DNA from: an uncultured Acetatifactor sp.
GTDB taxonomy: Bacteria > Bacillota > Clostridia > Lachnospirales > Lachnospiraceae
Reading direction: 5' to 3'
Length of the DNA stretch: 19,718 nt
NCBI GenBank assembly: GCA_934394515.1
Contig: CAKRRU010000040.1
Span: 1 to 19,718 of the forward strand
Shown: positions 8,094 to 15,427 of the stretch, one piece after another
Layout: every line of letters starts with the position of its first letter
How positions within the stretch are numbered: position 1 is the first letter of the stretch
Program-made: the position numbers and the translations under genes
Notes under the pieces: generated by a model
Seen by the model: only the letters and a program-made list of their open reading frames with translations
What the model was told of the DNA's origin: nothing
Databases searched by the model: none

Positions 8094-8111
8094 ATGGCAA
8101 ATGTATCATGA
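8094..8111 (+). CDS. Candidate five-codon leader ORF upstream of the exporter
   Basis: ATG-GCA-AAT-GTA-TCA-TGA encodes MANVS. A good AAAGGA ribosome-binding site (8082-8087) lies six nt upstream. Its stop overlaps (ATGA) the ATG of a second small frame, 8108-8164, encoding 18 residues ([18 protein letters not shown]), which runs into the ATPase gene. The start also lies within a 6-bp hairpin (ATACAT/ATGTAT). Whether it is translated cannot be told from sequence. It is listed because its ribosome-binding site is better placed than that of the downstream ATPase gene. Confidence 0.3.
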   Translation: MANVS

Positions 8112-8129
8112 AACGGGAGTATATGAGGA

Positions 8130-8846
8130 ATGAGTGCATTAGTGGAGATCAAAGATGTGTGTAAGGTCTACAATCCGGGAGAGAATGAAGTGCGGGCTCT
8201 GGATCATGTCAGCCTGACCATCGACGAGCAGGAATTTGTAGCGATCATCGGACATTCCGGAAGTGGTAAATCTACTCTGATGAATATGCTGGGGTGTCTG
8301 GATGTGCCTACCAGCGGAGAGTATTGGCTGCATGGACAGGATGTATCAGCATTGACGGATGATGAACTGTCAGATATCCGGAACCGTGAGATCGGTTTTA
8401 TCTTTCAGGGATTTAATCTGATTCCTAATCTGACGGCAGTCGAAAATGTAGAACTGCCGCTGATCTATCGGGGAGTAGCGAAAAGCGTACGACAGGAGCT
8501 TTCCAGAGAAGCTCTGAAAAAAGTCGGCCTGGAACACCGTATGAATCACAAACCGTCCGAGATGTCCGGAGGACAGCAGCAGAGAGTGGCAATTGCCAGA
8601 GCAATAGCCCAGGCGCCGCCTGTGATCCTGGCGGATGAACCTACCGGTAATCTGGATTCCAATTCTACGAAGGAGATCATGGATATCCTGAAAGGATTAC
8701 ACAGCGAGGGAAGAACGGTCATCCTGATCACTCATGACAATGATATTGCGGCACAGGCAAAGCGGGTGATCAAGATCAAGGACGGTAAAGTAGAATCCGA
8801 TTCAGGACAGAGTGTTCCTACGGAAGAACTGCCCACAGGGGCGTAA
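8130..8846 (+). CDS. MacB/LolD-type ABC exporter ATP-binding protein
   Basis: This 238-residue cytoplasmic ATPase of the MacB/LolD/FtsE class powers the permease encoded two genes downstream. It has Walker [10 protein letters not shown] (residues 41-49), a Q-loop in [19 protein letters not shown], the ABC signature [14 protein letters not shown] (about 145), Walker B with [13 protein letters not shown] (about 165) and the switch histidine in ILITHD. All catalytic motifs are intact. ATG 8130 is preceded by GGGAG (8115-8119) at a rather long 10-nt spacing. The membrane-fusion protein gene starts 41 nt downstream. The substrate is not evident. Relatives export peptides, macrolides or lipoproteins, or act as stress sensors. 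Confidence 0.93.
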   Translation: MSALVEIKDVCKVYNPGENEVRALDHVSLTIDEQEFVAIIGHSGSGKSTLMNMLGCLDVPTSGEYWLHGQDVSALTDDELSDIRNREIGFIFQGFNLIPNLTAVENVELPLIYRGVAKSVRQELSREALKKVGLEHRMNHKPSEMSGGQQQRVAIARAIAQAPPVILADEPTGNLDSNSTKEIMDILKGLHSEGRTVILITHDNDIAAQAKRVIKIKDGKVESDSGQSVPTEELPTGA

Positions 8847-8887
8847 AAGAAAGTTACAGAACAGAATAGCGGAAAGGATCATGAGGG

Positions 8888-10459
8888 ATGATGGAACAGC
8901 AGGAAAAAACAGAACAGACACTGAGTGCCAAAGAAATAAAAAGAGAAGAAAAAAAGAAATTGAAAGAAGAAAAGAAACAGCGGAGGCAGCAAAAAGCTCC
9001 GAAATCAGGCAAAAAACGTAAAAAAGCACCTGTTATTATTGCGGTTATCGTGATCTTACTGATCGTGATTCGCATGGTAAGCTGTGCATTTTCCGGTAAT
9101 ACCGGGGTGATGGTAACCACTACCAATGCATTCCGCGGAGATATTGAAGAGAATGTCAGCACCAGCGGAAAAGTAGCAAGTGAAGAGAAGGTCGTTCTCT
9201 TTGCCCCGGTCAGCGGCAGACTGAACGAAGTCCGTGTGGCAGCCGGAGATGCTGTCGAGGCCGGAGAGGTACTGATGACCTATGACATGGACCAAATGGA
9301 AGAACGCCTGCAGGAAGCAACATTACAGCAGAACAAGAGCAACGCATCTTACAACAGTACCATGTCAGAGAACAGTAAAAGCAATGCGAAGCTGAGCGAG
9401 GCTAACACGAATCTGGCCGTGCTGGATCAGCAGCTGGCGGATTATAAATCTTATCTGAAGGATCTGCAGGATAAACTGAGCACAAGTCAGAGAGAGACCC
9501 AGAGACAGCTGTCTGAGGAAAGCTACAATCTGAGCAGAAGAGCGGCGGATCTGAATAAGGAATTGCAGGATGGCGTGACGCAGGAGCGGGCAGCACAGAT
9601 CAATAAGGAATTGCAGGATATCAGCAGCGATCAGGCGAGAAACACTTATGTGCAGTCCATTGCCAATTCCAGTGATTATGTAGTAAACATGCAGAATGAA
9701 ATCGCAACGGTACAGGAGCATATTACCGAATGTGAGAATTACAAGGCAGAAATGAAGAGCCAGAAGGGAAGCAGCGAAAGCACGATCCTGAACGGTTACC
9801 AGTCCCAGGCTTATGCGGCAGACAGGGATCTGGCACAGCTGACTTACAAGGAAGCACAGGAACAGTACGACAAAGCGCAGAAAGGAATTGTTGCGGATTT
9901 CGACGGTATTGTAACGGAATGTACCGGAGTCTCCGGAGCCAGTGTGGCAGAGGGAGCACAACTGATCACGCTGGAGAGCAGCCGGAATGTAAAAGTTACC
10001 TTTGATGCTTCCAAGTCCGATGTGGCAAAACTTGCTATCGGTCAGAAAGTAGATGTTACGATCTCCGGCAATAAATACGAAGGAGAGATCGCTAAGATCA
10101 ACCGTATGGCAACCCTGAATGCTTCCAATACTCCGATGGTGGGGGTAGAAGTACATCTGACGAATCCGGATGACAAGATCATTCTGGGACTGGATGCGAA
10201 ACTGACAGTACATACCAACAGCGCAAAAGATACCCTGATGATCCCGGTAGAAGCGATCAATGCGGATAAAGACGGCGACTTTCTGTATGTTGTGGAGAAT
10301 GGAACGGTCGTAAGACGCACTGTAACCTGCGGTATTTCCTCCGATGAATATACAGAGATTCTGGACGGCATTACGCAAGAGGATGAGATCATTGTAAGCA
10401 GCATTACCGGTGAAAGTCTGGAGGAAGGCATGGCAGTTGCTGTCGTGCCACAGGAGTAG
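8888..10459 (+). CDS. Membrane-fusion (HlyD/MacA-like) subunit of an ABC exporter
   Basis: This 523-residue adaptor is anchored on the outside of the membrane and partners the MacB-like permease. Visible parts: a very Lys/Glu-rich cytoplasmic tail (residues 1-45), one membrane segment at 47-66 (PVIIAVIVILLIVIRMV), and a first biotinyl-lipoyl half (VAAGDAVEAGEVLMTYD). A long Gln/Glu/Ser-rich coiled-coil hairpin covers about 136-333. The second lipoyl half follows (VADFDGIVTECTGVSGASV), then beta-barrel and membrane-proximal domains to the end. It is longer than MacA (about 370 residues) because of the extended coiled coil and basic tail. Start ATG 8888 has AAAGGA nine nt upstream. ATG 8891 is an alternative. 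The permease gene follows within 11 nt, so the operon is tight. Confidence 0.9.
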   Translation: MMEQQEKTEQTLSAKEIKREEKKKLKEEKKQRRQQKAPKSGKKRKKAPVIIAVIVILLIVIRMVSCAFSGNTGVMVTTTNAFRGDIEENVSTSGKVASEEKVVLFAPVSGRLNEVRVAAGDAVEAGEVLMTYDMDQMEERLQEATLQQNKSNASYNSTMSENSKSNAKLSEANTNLAVLDQQLADYKSYLKDLQDKLSTSQRETQRQLSEESYNLSRRAADLNKELQDGVTQERAAQINKELQDISSDQARNTYVQSIANSSDYVVNMQNEIATVQEHITECENYKAEMKSQKGSSESTILNGYQSQAYAADRDLAQLTYKEAQEQYDKAQKGIVADFDGIVTECTGVSGASVAEGAQLITLESSRNVKVTFDASKSDVAKLAIGQKVDVTISGNKYEGEIAKINRMATLNASNTPMVGVEVHLTNPDDKIILGLDAKLTVHTNSAKDTLMIPVEAINADKDGDFLYVVENGTVVRRTVTCGISSDEYTEILDGITQEDEIIVSSITGESLEEGMAVAVVPQE

Positions 10460-10469
10460 GGGGCGGATT

Positions 10470-11681
10470 ATGGCACAGGTATGGGAATACATCAAAATTG
10501 CATTGATGAATATCCGAAGCAATAAAGGCCGTTCCGTTCTGACAATGCTGGGAATTATCATCGGTATCTCCTCCGTGATCATGATCATTTCCATCGGCGA
10601 TGGTGTCAAGGGCGGCATCAACGGAGAACTGAACGCCATGGCCGGAGGACAGATATATATATATTCGAAGGATAACGATGATGGATCTGCCATTGAGTTT
10701 TCGGAAGAAGATATTGATGCTATTATGGAAAAGGTTCCGAATGTCAAGGCGGTAACACCTTCGTGGGGATTTGGAGGATCTGCCACGGGAAGAAAAGGAA
10801 CATTTGCCGCATCGGCATCTTTTGGAATGCCGGGACTGGAGTATTCCAGCAACGATCCTATTATCAAAGGCAGATATTTTACGGATACGGATTACTATTC
10901 TGCCAATAAAGTCTGTGTTATCACAGAGAGCAGCGCAAGAACGCTGTTCGGCAATACAAATGTAGTGGGAATGACATTTGATTTCAGTCTGTATGGAGTG
11001 ACACAGGAATTCACGATTGTCGGCATCCGTAAGGATAATGCGTCCAAACTCATGAGCATGGTAGGAAATACCACGATCTCTCTGGAGGCACCCATTTCTG
11101 TTGTTTCTGAGGATTATGGTTTTTATGTGACCTATAATGATCTTCTGATCATCAGTGACGGTGGGGAAAATGCGTCACAGGTGGCTTCGGACGTAGTAAG
11201 ACTTATGGAAAACCGGCATGGTGTACGCGGTAAAAATCTGATCGGTGTTGAGAACTTTAATGACTATATGAGTCAAATGAACCAGATCTTAAGTTATATT
11301 ACAATATTTGTGGTATTTGTGGCAGCCATTTCCCTTCTGGTAGGCGGTATCGGCGTTATGAATATCATGCTGGTATCCGTAACGGAACGTACCAGAGAGA
11401 TCGGTATCCGCAAATCCCTGGGAGCCCGGACGGGATCCATCCTGCTGCAGTTTTTGTCGGAATCCGCCATCATTACCCTGTTGGGAGGACTGATCGGTAT
11501 CCTCATCGGTGTGGCAGGAGCCTTCGGTATCTGCAGTCTGATCGGATTTACCGCAAAGGTAAGTGTGGGAACAGTGCTGGGAGCAAGCCTGTTTTCATCG
11601 GCAGTGGGTATCTTCTTCGGAATCTATCCGGCGAAAAAGGCAGCAAAATTAAGTCCCATAGAAGCTTTGCGACATGAATAG
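10470..11681 (+). CDS. MacB-like ABC transporter permease (MacB_PCD + FtsX domains)
   Basis: This is a 403-residue permease of the MacB type without a fused ATPase. It has an N-terminal helix with the family pattern MNIRSNKGRSVLTMLGIIIG, then a large extracytoplasmic MacB_PCD domain (about residues 50-275). The FtsX domain follows with three membrane segments near 283-310, 330-355 and 372-395. VSVTERTREIGIRKSLGA is the ATPase-coupling loop and YPAKKAAKLSPIEALRHE the typical end. I chose ATG 10470 because AGGGGG (10458-10463) lies six nt upstream. A longer frame from 10410 would overlap the upstream gene by 50 nt and add a non-family N-terminus. It is the last gene of the exporter operon, and a terminator follows. 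Confidence 0.93.
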   Translation: MAQVWEYIKIALMNIRSNKGRSVLTMLGIIIGISSVIMIISIGDGVKGGINGELNAMAGGQIYIYSKDNDDGSAIEFSEEDIDAIMEKVPNVKAVTPSWGFGGSATGRKGTFAASASFGMPGLEYSSNDPIIKGRYFTDTDYYSANKVCVITESSARTLFGNTNVVGMTFDFSLYGVTQEFTIVGIRKDNASKLMSMVGNTTISLEAPISVVSEDYGFYVTYNDLLIISDGGENASQVASDVVRLMENRHGVRGKNLIGVENFNDYMSQMNQILSYITIFVVFVAAISLLVGGIGVMNIMLVSVTERTREIGIRKSLGARTGSILLQFLSESAIITLLGGLIGILIGVAGAFGICSLIGFTAKVSVGTVLGASLFSSAVGIFFGIYPAKKAAKLSPIEALRHE

Positions 11682-11723
11682 AAGATAAAAGTTAAAACAC
11701 AATTAAATAAATATGGATAAATT

Positions 11724-11777
11724 AAGAACCGCAAGAATCGGATATTGGAATCCCTGCGGTTCTTTACTTGCTTTTTT
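11724..11777 (+). terminator. Terminator of the exporter operon
   Basis: The 10-bp arms AAGAACCGCA (11724-11733) and TGCGGTTCTT (11755-11764) are perfectly complementary, with a 21-nt loop. TTT ACTTGC TTTTTT follows to 11777. It lies 42 nt after the permease stop. Confidence 0.8.
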
Positions 11778-11796
11778 AAAGGAAAAAATTTATAAT
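11768..11796 (+). promoter_or_regulatory. Candidate promoter of the YcxB-like / t6A gene string
   Basis: A -35-like TTGCTT (11768-11773), a 17-nt spacer and a perfect -10 TATAAT (11791-11796) predict a start near 11803. It overlaps the U tract of the preceding terminator. Transcription would read straight into the structured leader at 11814-11897. Confidence 0.6.
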
Positions 11797-11813
11797 GATT
11801 TTTGTAATATGCA

Positions 11814-11897
11814 ATCCTGCGCGTTGTTGGCATATTGTGGGAGTGCGTAGCACGGAGCAATCCGCAGGCATCAAAGTCGGGGGCTTTTGACCCCGAC
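11814..11897 (+). other. Highly structured leader element or dispersed repeat upstream of the YcxB-like gene
   Basis: Several nested foldings are visible in 84 nt. GTGC-GTA-GCAC lies at 11843-11853. CGGA-GCAA-TCCG (11853-11864) has a GNRA-type tetraloop. The strong GTCGGGG-GCTTTTGA-CCCCGAC hairpin spans 11876-11897. A long-range CCTGCG (11816-11821) can pair with CGCAGG (11863-11868), in competition with the tetraloop hairpin. It is GC-rich between AT-rich flanks and has no U tract after the last hairpin, so it is not an ordinary terminator. No known riboswitch consensus is recognised. It may be a structured 5' leader RNA or a copy of a family-specific intergenic repeat. Confidence 0.55.
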
Positions 11898-11933
11898 ATC
11901 ATTATATTAATATTATATAAGGAAAGAATTCAT

Positions 11934-12410
11934 ATGGTAGAATTAGATGTTAAGATTACATCGGGGGACTTATACGACTTTTTATTGCGGCACAGCTATA
12001 ACAGTATTTCCGGACTTCTGGGGGCGGTGATCGGGGCTTTGGGGATCATCGTAGGTATTTCCAGACAGTATTGGATCTATCTGATTCTGGGAGTGGTGAT
12101 TCTGTTATATCTTCCATGGACACTATTCATTAAAAGTAAACAACAAGTTGCTGACAGTCCGGTATTCAAGGAGCCGCTGCACTATGTGCTGGACGAGAAC
12201 GGGATCACCATTTCCCAGGGGGAGACATCGACCTGCCAGAAATGGGAAGACTGTCTGAAGGCAGTATCTACCGGACGCAGTGTTATTGTATATACAGCCA
12301 AAAACAATGCAACGATTTTCCCCAAAAACCAGATGAATGATAAGACAACAGATGTTATCGAAATGATTTCCACGCATATGCCTCCTGCGAAGGTGAAGAT
12401 CCGCAGCTGA
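11934..12410 (+). CDS. YcxB-like membrane protein
   Basis: This 158-residue protein has two adjacent membrane segments in the first third (ISGLLGAVIGALGIIVGIS and YWIYLILGVVILLYLPW). A cytoplasmic C-terminal domain follows with the YcxB-family pattern: HYVLDENGITISQGETSTCQ, a WEDCLKAVSTGRS stretch and IFPKNQMN. The family has no established biochemical role. ATG 11934 has AAGGAAA (11919-11925) eight nt upstream. The longer open frame from 11835 runs through the structured leader and is not a credible start. tsaE follows after 48 nt with no clear promoter between them, so this is probably the first gene of the tsaE-ispD string. Confidence 0.75.
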   Translation: MVELDVKITSGDLYDFLLRHSYNSISGLLGAVIGALGIIVGISRQYWIYLILGVVILLYLPWTLFIKSKQQVADSPVFKEPLHYVLDENGITISQGETSTCQKWEDCLKAVSTGRSVIVYTAKNNATIFPKNQMNDKTTDVIEMISTHMPPAKVKIRS

Positions 12411-12458
12411 CGAGAATGAACTTTGGCATTACATAAATATTAGGAAAGTGTAATAAGA

Positions 12459-12923
12459 ATGACAACAGGTAACACAGACAGCAAAAAAGAAATTATAGAG
12501 TCCCATAGTGCAGAAGAGACCTTCGCGCTGGGCCAGAAGATCGGAAGAGAAGCGCTTCCCGGACAGGTCTATACCCTGATCGGAGATCTGGGGGTCGGCA
12601 AGACGGTATTTACCCAGGGAGTGGCGGACGGACTCGGGATCACGGAGCCGGTGAACAGCCCTACCTTTACTATCGTGCAGATCTACGAGGAAGGCCGTAT
12701 GCCGTTTTATCATTTTGATGTTTACCGCATCGGAGATGTGGAGGAGATGGAAGAAATCGGCTATGAGGACTGTTTTTACGGGGAGGGACTCTGCCTGATC
12801 GAATGGGCGAATCTGATCGAAGAGATCCTGCCGGAACATTACAGGCAGGTGACCATAGAAAAGGATCTGGAGAAGGGATTTGACTATCGACGGATCACTA
12901 TTGAGGAGATGACGACAGTATGA
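12459..12923 (+). CDS. tsaE: tRNA t6A37 synthesis ATPase TsaE
   Basis: TsaE is the small P-loop ATPase that drives the TsaB-TsaD complex in adding threonylcarbamoyl to A37 of ANN-decoding tRNAs. The protein has 154 residues, a normal length. Walker A is GDLGVGKT (residues 42-49), followed by the family signature VNSPTFTIVQIY, then PFYHFDVYRI and GEGLCLIEWANLIEEILP. The stop overlaps the tsaB start (ATGA at 12920-12923), indicating translational coupling. Start ATG 12459 follows AGGAAAG at a 10-nt spacing. Confidence 0.96.
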   Translation: MTTGNTDSKKEIIESHSAEETFALGQKIGREALPGQVYTLIGDLGVGKTVFTQGVADGLGITEPVNSPTFTIVQIYEEGRMPFYHFDVYRIGDVEEMEEIGYEDCFYGEGLCLIEWANLIEEILPEHYRQVTIEKDLEKGFDYRRITIEEMTTV

Positions 12924-13684
12924 AGATATTAGCATTGGACAGTTCCGGACTGGTGGCGAGCGCCGCAATTGTGGAGGATGATGTCCTGATCGCAGAATAC
13001 ACTACAGATTATAAAAAGACCCATTCCCAGACATTGCTGCCGATGCTGGATGAGATCCGTCAGATGATCGATCTGGATCTTCACACCATTGATGCAATCG
13101 CTATTTCTGCGGGTCCCGGTTCTTTCACCGGACTCCGGATCGGAGCAGCAACCGCAAAGGGGCTGGGCCTGGCACTGAATCTCCCGCTGGTAGAAGTTCC
13201 GACTTTGGAAGGTCTTGCCTTTAATCTCTGGGGGACGGACAAGCTGGTATGTCCCATTATGGATGCCAGAAGAAATCAGGTATATACCGGGATTTATGAG
13301 TTCCGTAAAGCAGAGAATGCGGAAAATGCCGGTACCGGACAGCACCTTGAGATGCATGGTATAAAAGAACAGTGTGCCATTGCGGTGGACGAACTGGCAG
13401 AAGAATTGAATCGACTGGGCCGGGAAGTGATCTTCCTCGGTGATGGTGTACCGGTATACCGCGGTCAGATTTTGCAGAAGCTGCAAGTCCCCTGTTCTTT
13501 CGCTCCGGCAGCCAATAACAGGCAGCGTGCTGCCAGCGTGGCTTCGCTGGGAGCCATTTACTATGCACAGGGCAGAACGGTAACAGCTGCGGAACACGAA
13601 CCGGAATATCTGCGCAAGAGCCAGGCAGAGCGGGAACGCGAGGAACAGGAAAGATCCGCTGCCGCCAAAGAGGCACAGGTATGA
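12920..13684 (+). CDS. tsaB: tRNA t6A37 synthesis scaffold TsaB
   Basis: TsaB is an inactive paralogue of TsaD that dimerises with it and docks TsaE. The ASKHA-fold N-terminus is clear (MKILALDSSGLVASAAI), followed by HSQTLLPMLDEI and the hallmark ISAGPGSFTGLRIGAATAKG (about residues 71-90). At 254 residues it is slightly long. The extra is a very charged tail (QAEREREEQERSAAAKEAQ) beyond the usual EYLRKSQAE end. It overlaps tsaE at its start and rimI at its stop by 4 nt each (ATGA), so the three are translated as one unit. Confidence 0.96.
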   Translation: MKILALDSSGLVASAAIVEDDVLIAEYTTDYKKTHSQTLLPMLDEIRQMIDLDLHTIDAIAISAGPGSFTGLRIGAATAKGLGLALNLPLVEVPTLEGLAFNLWGTDKLVCPIMDARRNQVYTGIYEFRKAENAENAGTGQHLEMHGIKEQCAIAVDELAEELNRLGREVIFLGDGVPVYRGQILQKLQVPCSFAPAANNRQRAASVASLGAIYYAQGRTVTAAEHEPEYLRKSQAEREREEQERSAAAKEAQV

Positions 13685-14118
13685 AGATAGAAGTACGCTT
13701 GCTGCAGGATACGGATATCGACGAACTGAGCCGGATCGAAGCTGCCTCTTTCAGCATGCCATGGTCGGCAGAAGATTTCAGAGGACTTCTGACGAGAGAC
13801 TATTGCCTGTATGTTGTAGCAGAGGTGGACGGCCGGATCGCAGGCTGCGCCGGATTGACAGACAGCTTTCATGAGGGGAACATTGATAATGTCGTGACGG
13901 CACCGGAGTACCGGAACCTGGGGGTAGGCAGTAAAATGCTGGAAGAACTGCTGCGTCTGGGTGCTGAGAGAGGAATCACGGCGTATACTCTGGAAGTCAG
14001 AGTGAGCAATGCGGCGGCGACCCGTTTATATGAGAAGTTCGGGTTCGTTTCCGAAGGAATCCGTCCGGGATTTTATGAGAAGCCGACAGAGGATGCCATG
14101 ATCATGTGGCGTCGTTAA
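13681..14118 (+). CDS. rimI: Ribosomal protein S18 alanine N-acetyltransferase RimI
   Basis: RimI is a GNAT-fold enzyme that acetylates the N-terminus of ribosomal protein S18 using acetyl-CoA. The 145-residue protein shows AASFSMPWSAEDFRGLL near the start. The acetyl-CoA motif A is NVVTAPEYRNLGVGSKML (RxxGxG). Motif B is LEVRVSNAAATRLYEKFGF, followed by GFYEKPTEDAMIMWR at the end, all typical of RimI. Linkage with tsaB by a 4-nt overlap is the standard arrangement in Firmicutes. A related acetyltransferase acting on another target cannot be excluded by sequence, but context supports RimI. Confidence 0.92.
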   Translation: MKIEVRLLQDTDIDELSRIEAASFSMPWSAEDFRGLLTRDYCLYVVAEVDGRIAGCAGLTDSFHEGNIDNVVTAPEYRNLGVGSKMLEELLRLGAERGITAYTLEVRVSNAAATRLYEKFGFVSEGIRPGFYEKPTEDAMIMWRR

Positions 14119-14209
14119 CAAGTATTACCACCACCATCCGGCGGATTATCCATTATAATAAATAAAGGATGGAAACGTAACATTTACAGTCAGAAAGGTG
14201 GAAGGTAAG

Positions 14210-14449
14210 ATGCGAAAAGAAGAAAACGGTAAATTGAAACAGGTAATATGCAATGGCTGCGGCAGGGAGCTGAAAATAGAAAATGAGATCATCCGGGAAG
14301 GATATTATGCGGCGGATGTCCGCTTTGGCTATTTCAGCAGAAAAGATGGCATAAGACATACCTTTGATCTGTGTGAAGACTGCTACGACAGATGGATCGG
14401 GTCGTTTCGCATTCCGGTGGAGGAACTGCCGGAGACAGAACTTTTATAA
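14210..14449 (+). CDS. Small protein with two CxxC pairs (putative zinc-binding), unknown function
   Basis: This is a 79-residue protein I cannot name. It has CNGC near the N-terminus and CEDC about 40 residues later, separated by a hydrophilic stretch (RFGYFSRKDGIRHTFDL). That spacing suits a four-cysteine zinc ribbon or knuckle. The C-terminus is acidic (IPVEELPETELL). ATG 14210 is preferred, because AAAGGTGG (14195-14200) is at a suitable 9-nt distance. A GTG at 14198 would add four residues but lies within that site. It sits between rimI and the RNase Z-like gene in the t6A string, with 91 nt upstream that include a -10-like TATAAT (14154-14159) but no convincing -35. Metal binding is inferred from the cysteines alone. 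Confidence 0.7.
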   Translation: MRKEENGKLKQVICNGCGRELKIENEIIREGYYAADVRFGYFSRKDGIRHTFDLCEDCYDRWIGSFRIPVEELPETELL

Positions 14450-14506
14450 TGATATTGCCGTAACAGGATAATAAGATGCTGTGCAGACAGCAGATTGTGA
14501 GGAAAG

Positions 14507-15421
14507 ATGTTAGACGTTTGCTTATTGGGAACAGGAGGAATGATGCCGCTGCCTTACAGATGGCTGACTTCCCTGATGATGCGTTATAATGGGAAAAGCA
14601 TTCTGATAGATTGCGGAGAAGGTACACAGATCGCTATGCGGGAAAAAGGCTGGAGTCCGAATCCTATCGATATTATCTGCTTTACCCATTTTCATGCGGA
14701 TCATATCAGCGGTCTGCCGGGAATGCTATTGACCATGGGAAATGCAGAGCGCACGGAACCGCTGCTTTTGATCGGACCCAAAGGACTTACGAAGGTGGTA
14801 GCTTCTCTGAGAGTGATCGCACCGGAGCTTCCTTTTGAAGTGAAATGCATGGAAATCACAGAGAATGCGCAGACTTTTTCATTTGAAGGCTTCCGCCTGG
14901 AAGCTTTCAAAGTCAATCATAATGTGCTCTGCTACGGCTACAGCTGCGTGATCGACCGCGCCGGCCGGTTTGATAAGGACAGAGCCATAGAACAGGGCAT
15001 TCCCATGAAATTCTGGAACCGCCTGCAAAAGGGAGAAAACCTGGAAGAAGACGGACGTATCTACACTCCGGATATGGTACTGGGAGCGGAGCGCAAGGGG
15101 CTGAAGGTGACTTACAGCACCGATACCCGCCCGACTGAGAGCATCCGTCAGAATGCACAGGGAGCGGATCTGCTGATCCTGGAAGGCATGTACGGAGAGC
15201 CGGACAAGCTGGCGAAGGCCAGAGAACATAAGCATATGACCATGTACGAGGCTGCGAAGATCGCCAGAGAGGTGGGAACACCGAAACTGTGGCTGACCCA
15301 CTACAGTCCGTCCATGACAAGACCGGAAGAATTTATGGACGATGTCCGCAAGATCTTTCCGGCAGCTTATGCGGCGAAGGATGGCTGGACCATGGAACTG
15401 AACTTTGACGAAGGGGAGTAG
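14507..15421 (+). CDS. rnz: RNase Z-like metallo-beta-lactamase-fold hydrolase (divergent)
   Basis: The 304-residue length and overall layout match bacterial RNase Z, the endonuclease that trims tRNA 3' trailers. Metal ligands are present: HFHADH at residues 61-66, H138 in VNHNVLCYGYSC, D206 in YSTDT, and H265 in LTHYSP. FTHFHADHISGLPGML and PMKFWNRLQKGE are RNase Z-like. Two RNase Z hallmarks differ: the HEAT motif is replaced by LEGM (225-228) and the HST loop reads HMT (243-245). The N-terminal PTxxRN is PLPYRW. It is therefore either a divergent RNase Z or a close relative with another substrate. The ribosome-binding site is GAGGAAAG. It lies within the tsaB-tsaD gene string, which supports a tRNA-related role. 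Confidence 0.75.
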   Translation: MLDVCLLGTGGMMPLPYRWLTSLMMRYNGKSILIDCGEGTQIAMREKGWSPNPIDIICFTHFHADHISGLPGMLLTMGNAERTEPLLLIGPKGLTKVVASLRVIAPELPFEVKCMEITENAQTFSFEGFRLEAFKVNHNVLCYGYSCVIDRAGRFDKDRAIEQGIPMKFWNRLQKGENLEEDGRIYTPDMVLGAERKGLKVTYSTDTRPTESIRQNAQGADLLILEGMYGEPDKLAKAREHKHMTMYEAAKIAREVGTPKLWLTHYSPSMTRPEEFMDDVRKIFPAAYAAKDGWTMELNFDEGE

Positions 15422-15427
15422 GAAGGT

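Noticed and set aside
10410..10469. 20-residue upstream extension of the MacB-like permease
   Set aside because: It overlaps the upstream gene, does not match the family N-terminus, and ATG 10470 has its own AGGGGG site.
9365..10867. 500-codon minus-strand open frame across the membrane-fusion protein and permease genes
   Set aside because: It crosses two clearly coding sense genes, its translation is rich in Cys, His and Leu runs typical of an antisense shadow, and no family is recognisable.
11835..11933. 33-residue upstream extension of the YcxB-like protein
   Set aside because: It would run through the palindromic leader, and a good ribosome-binding site precedes ATG 11934.
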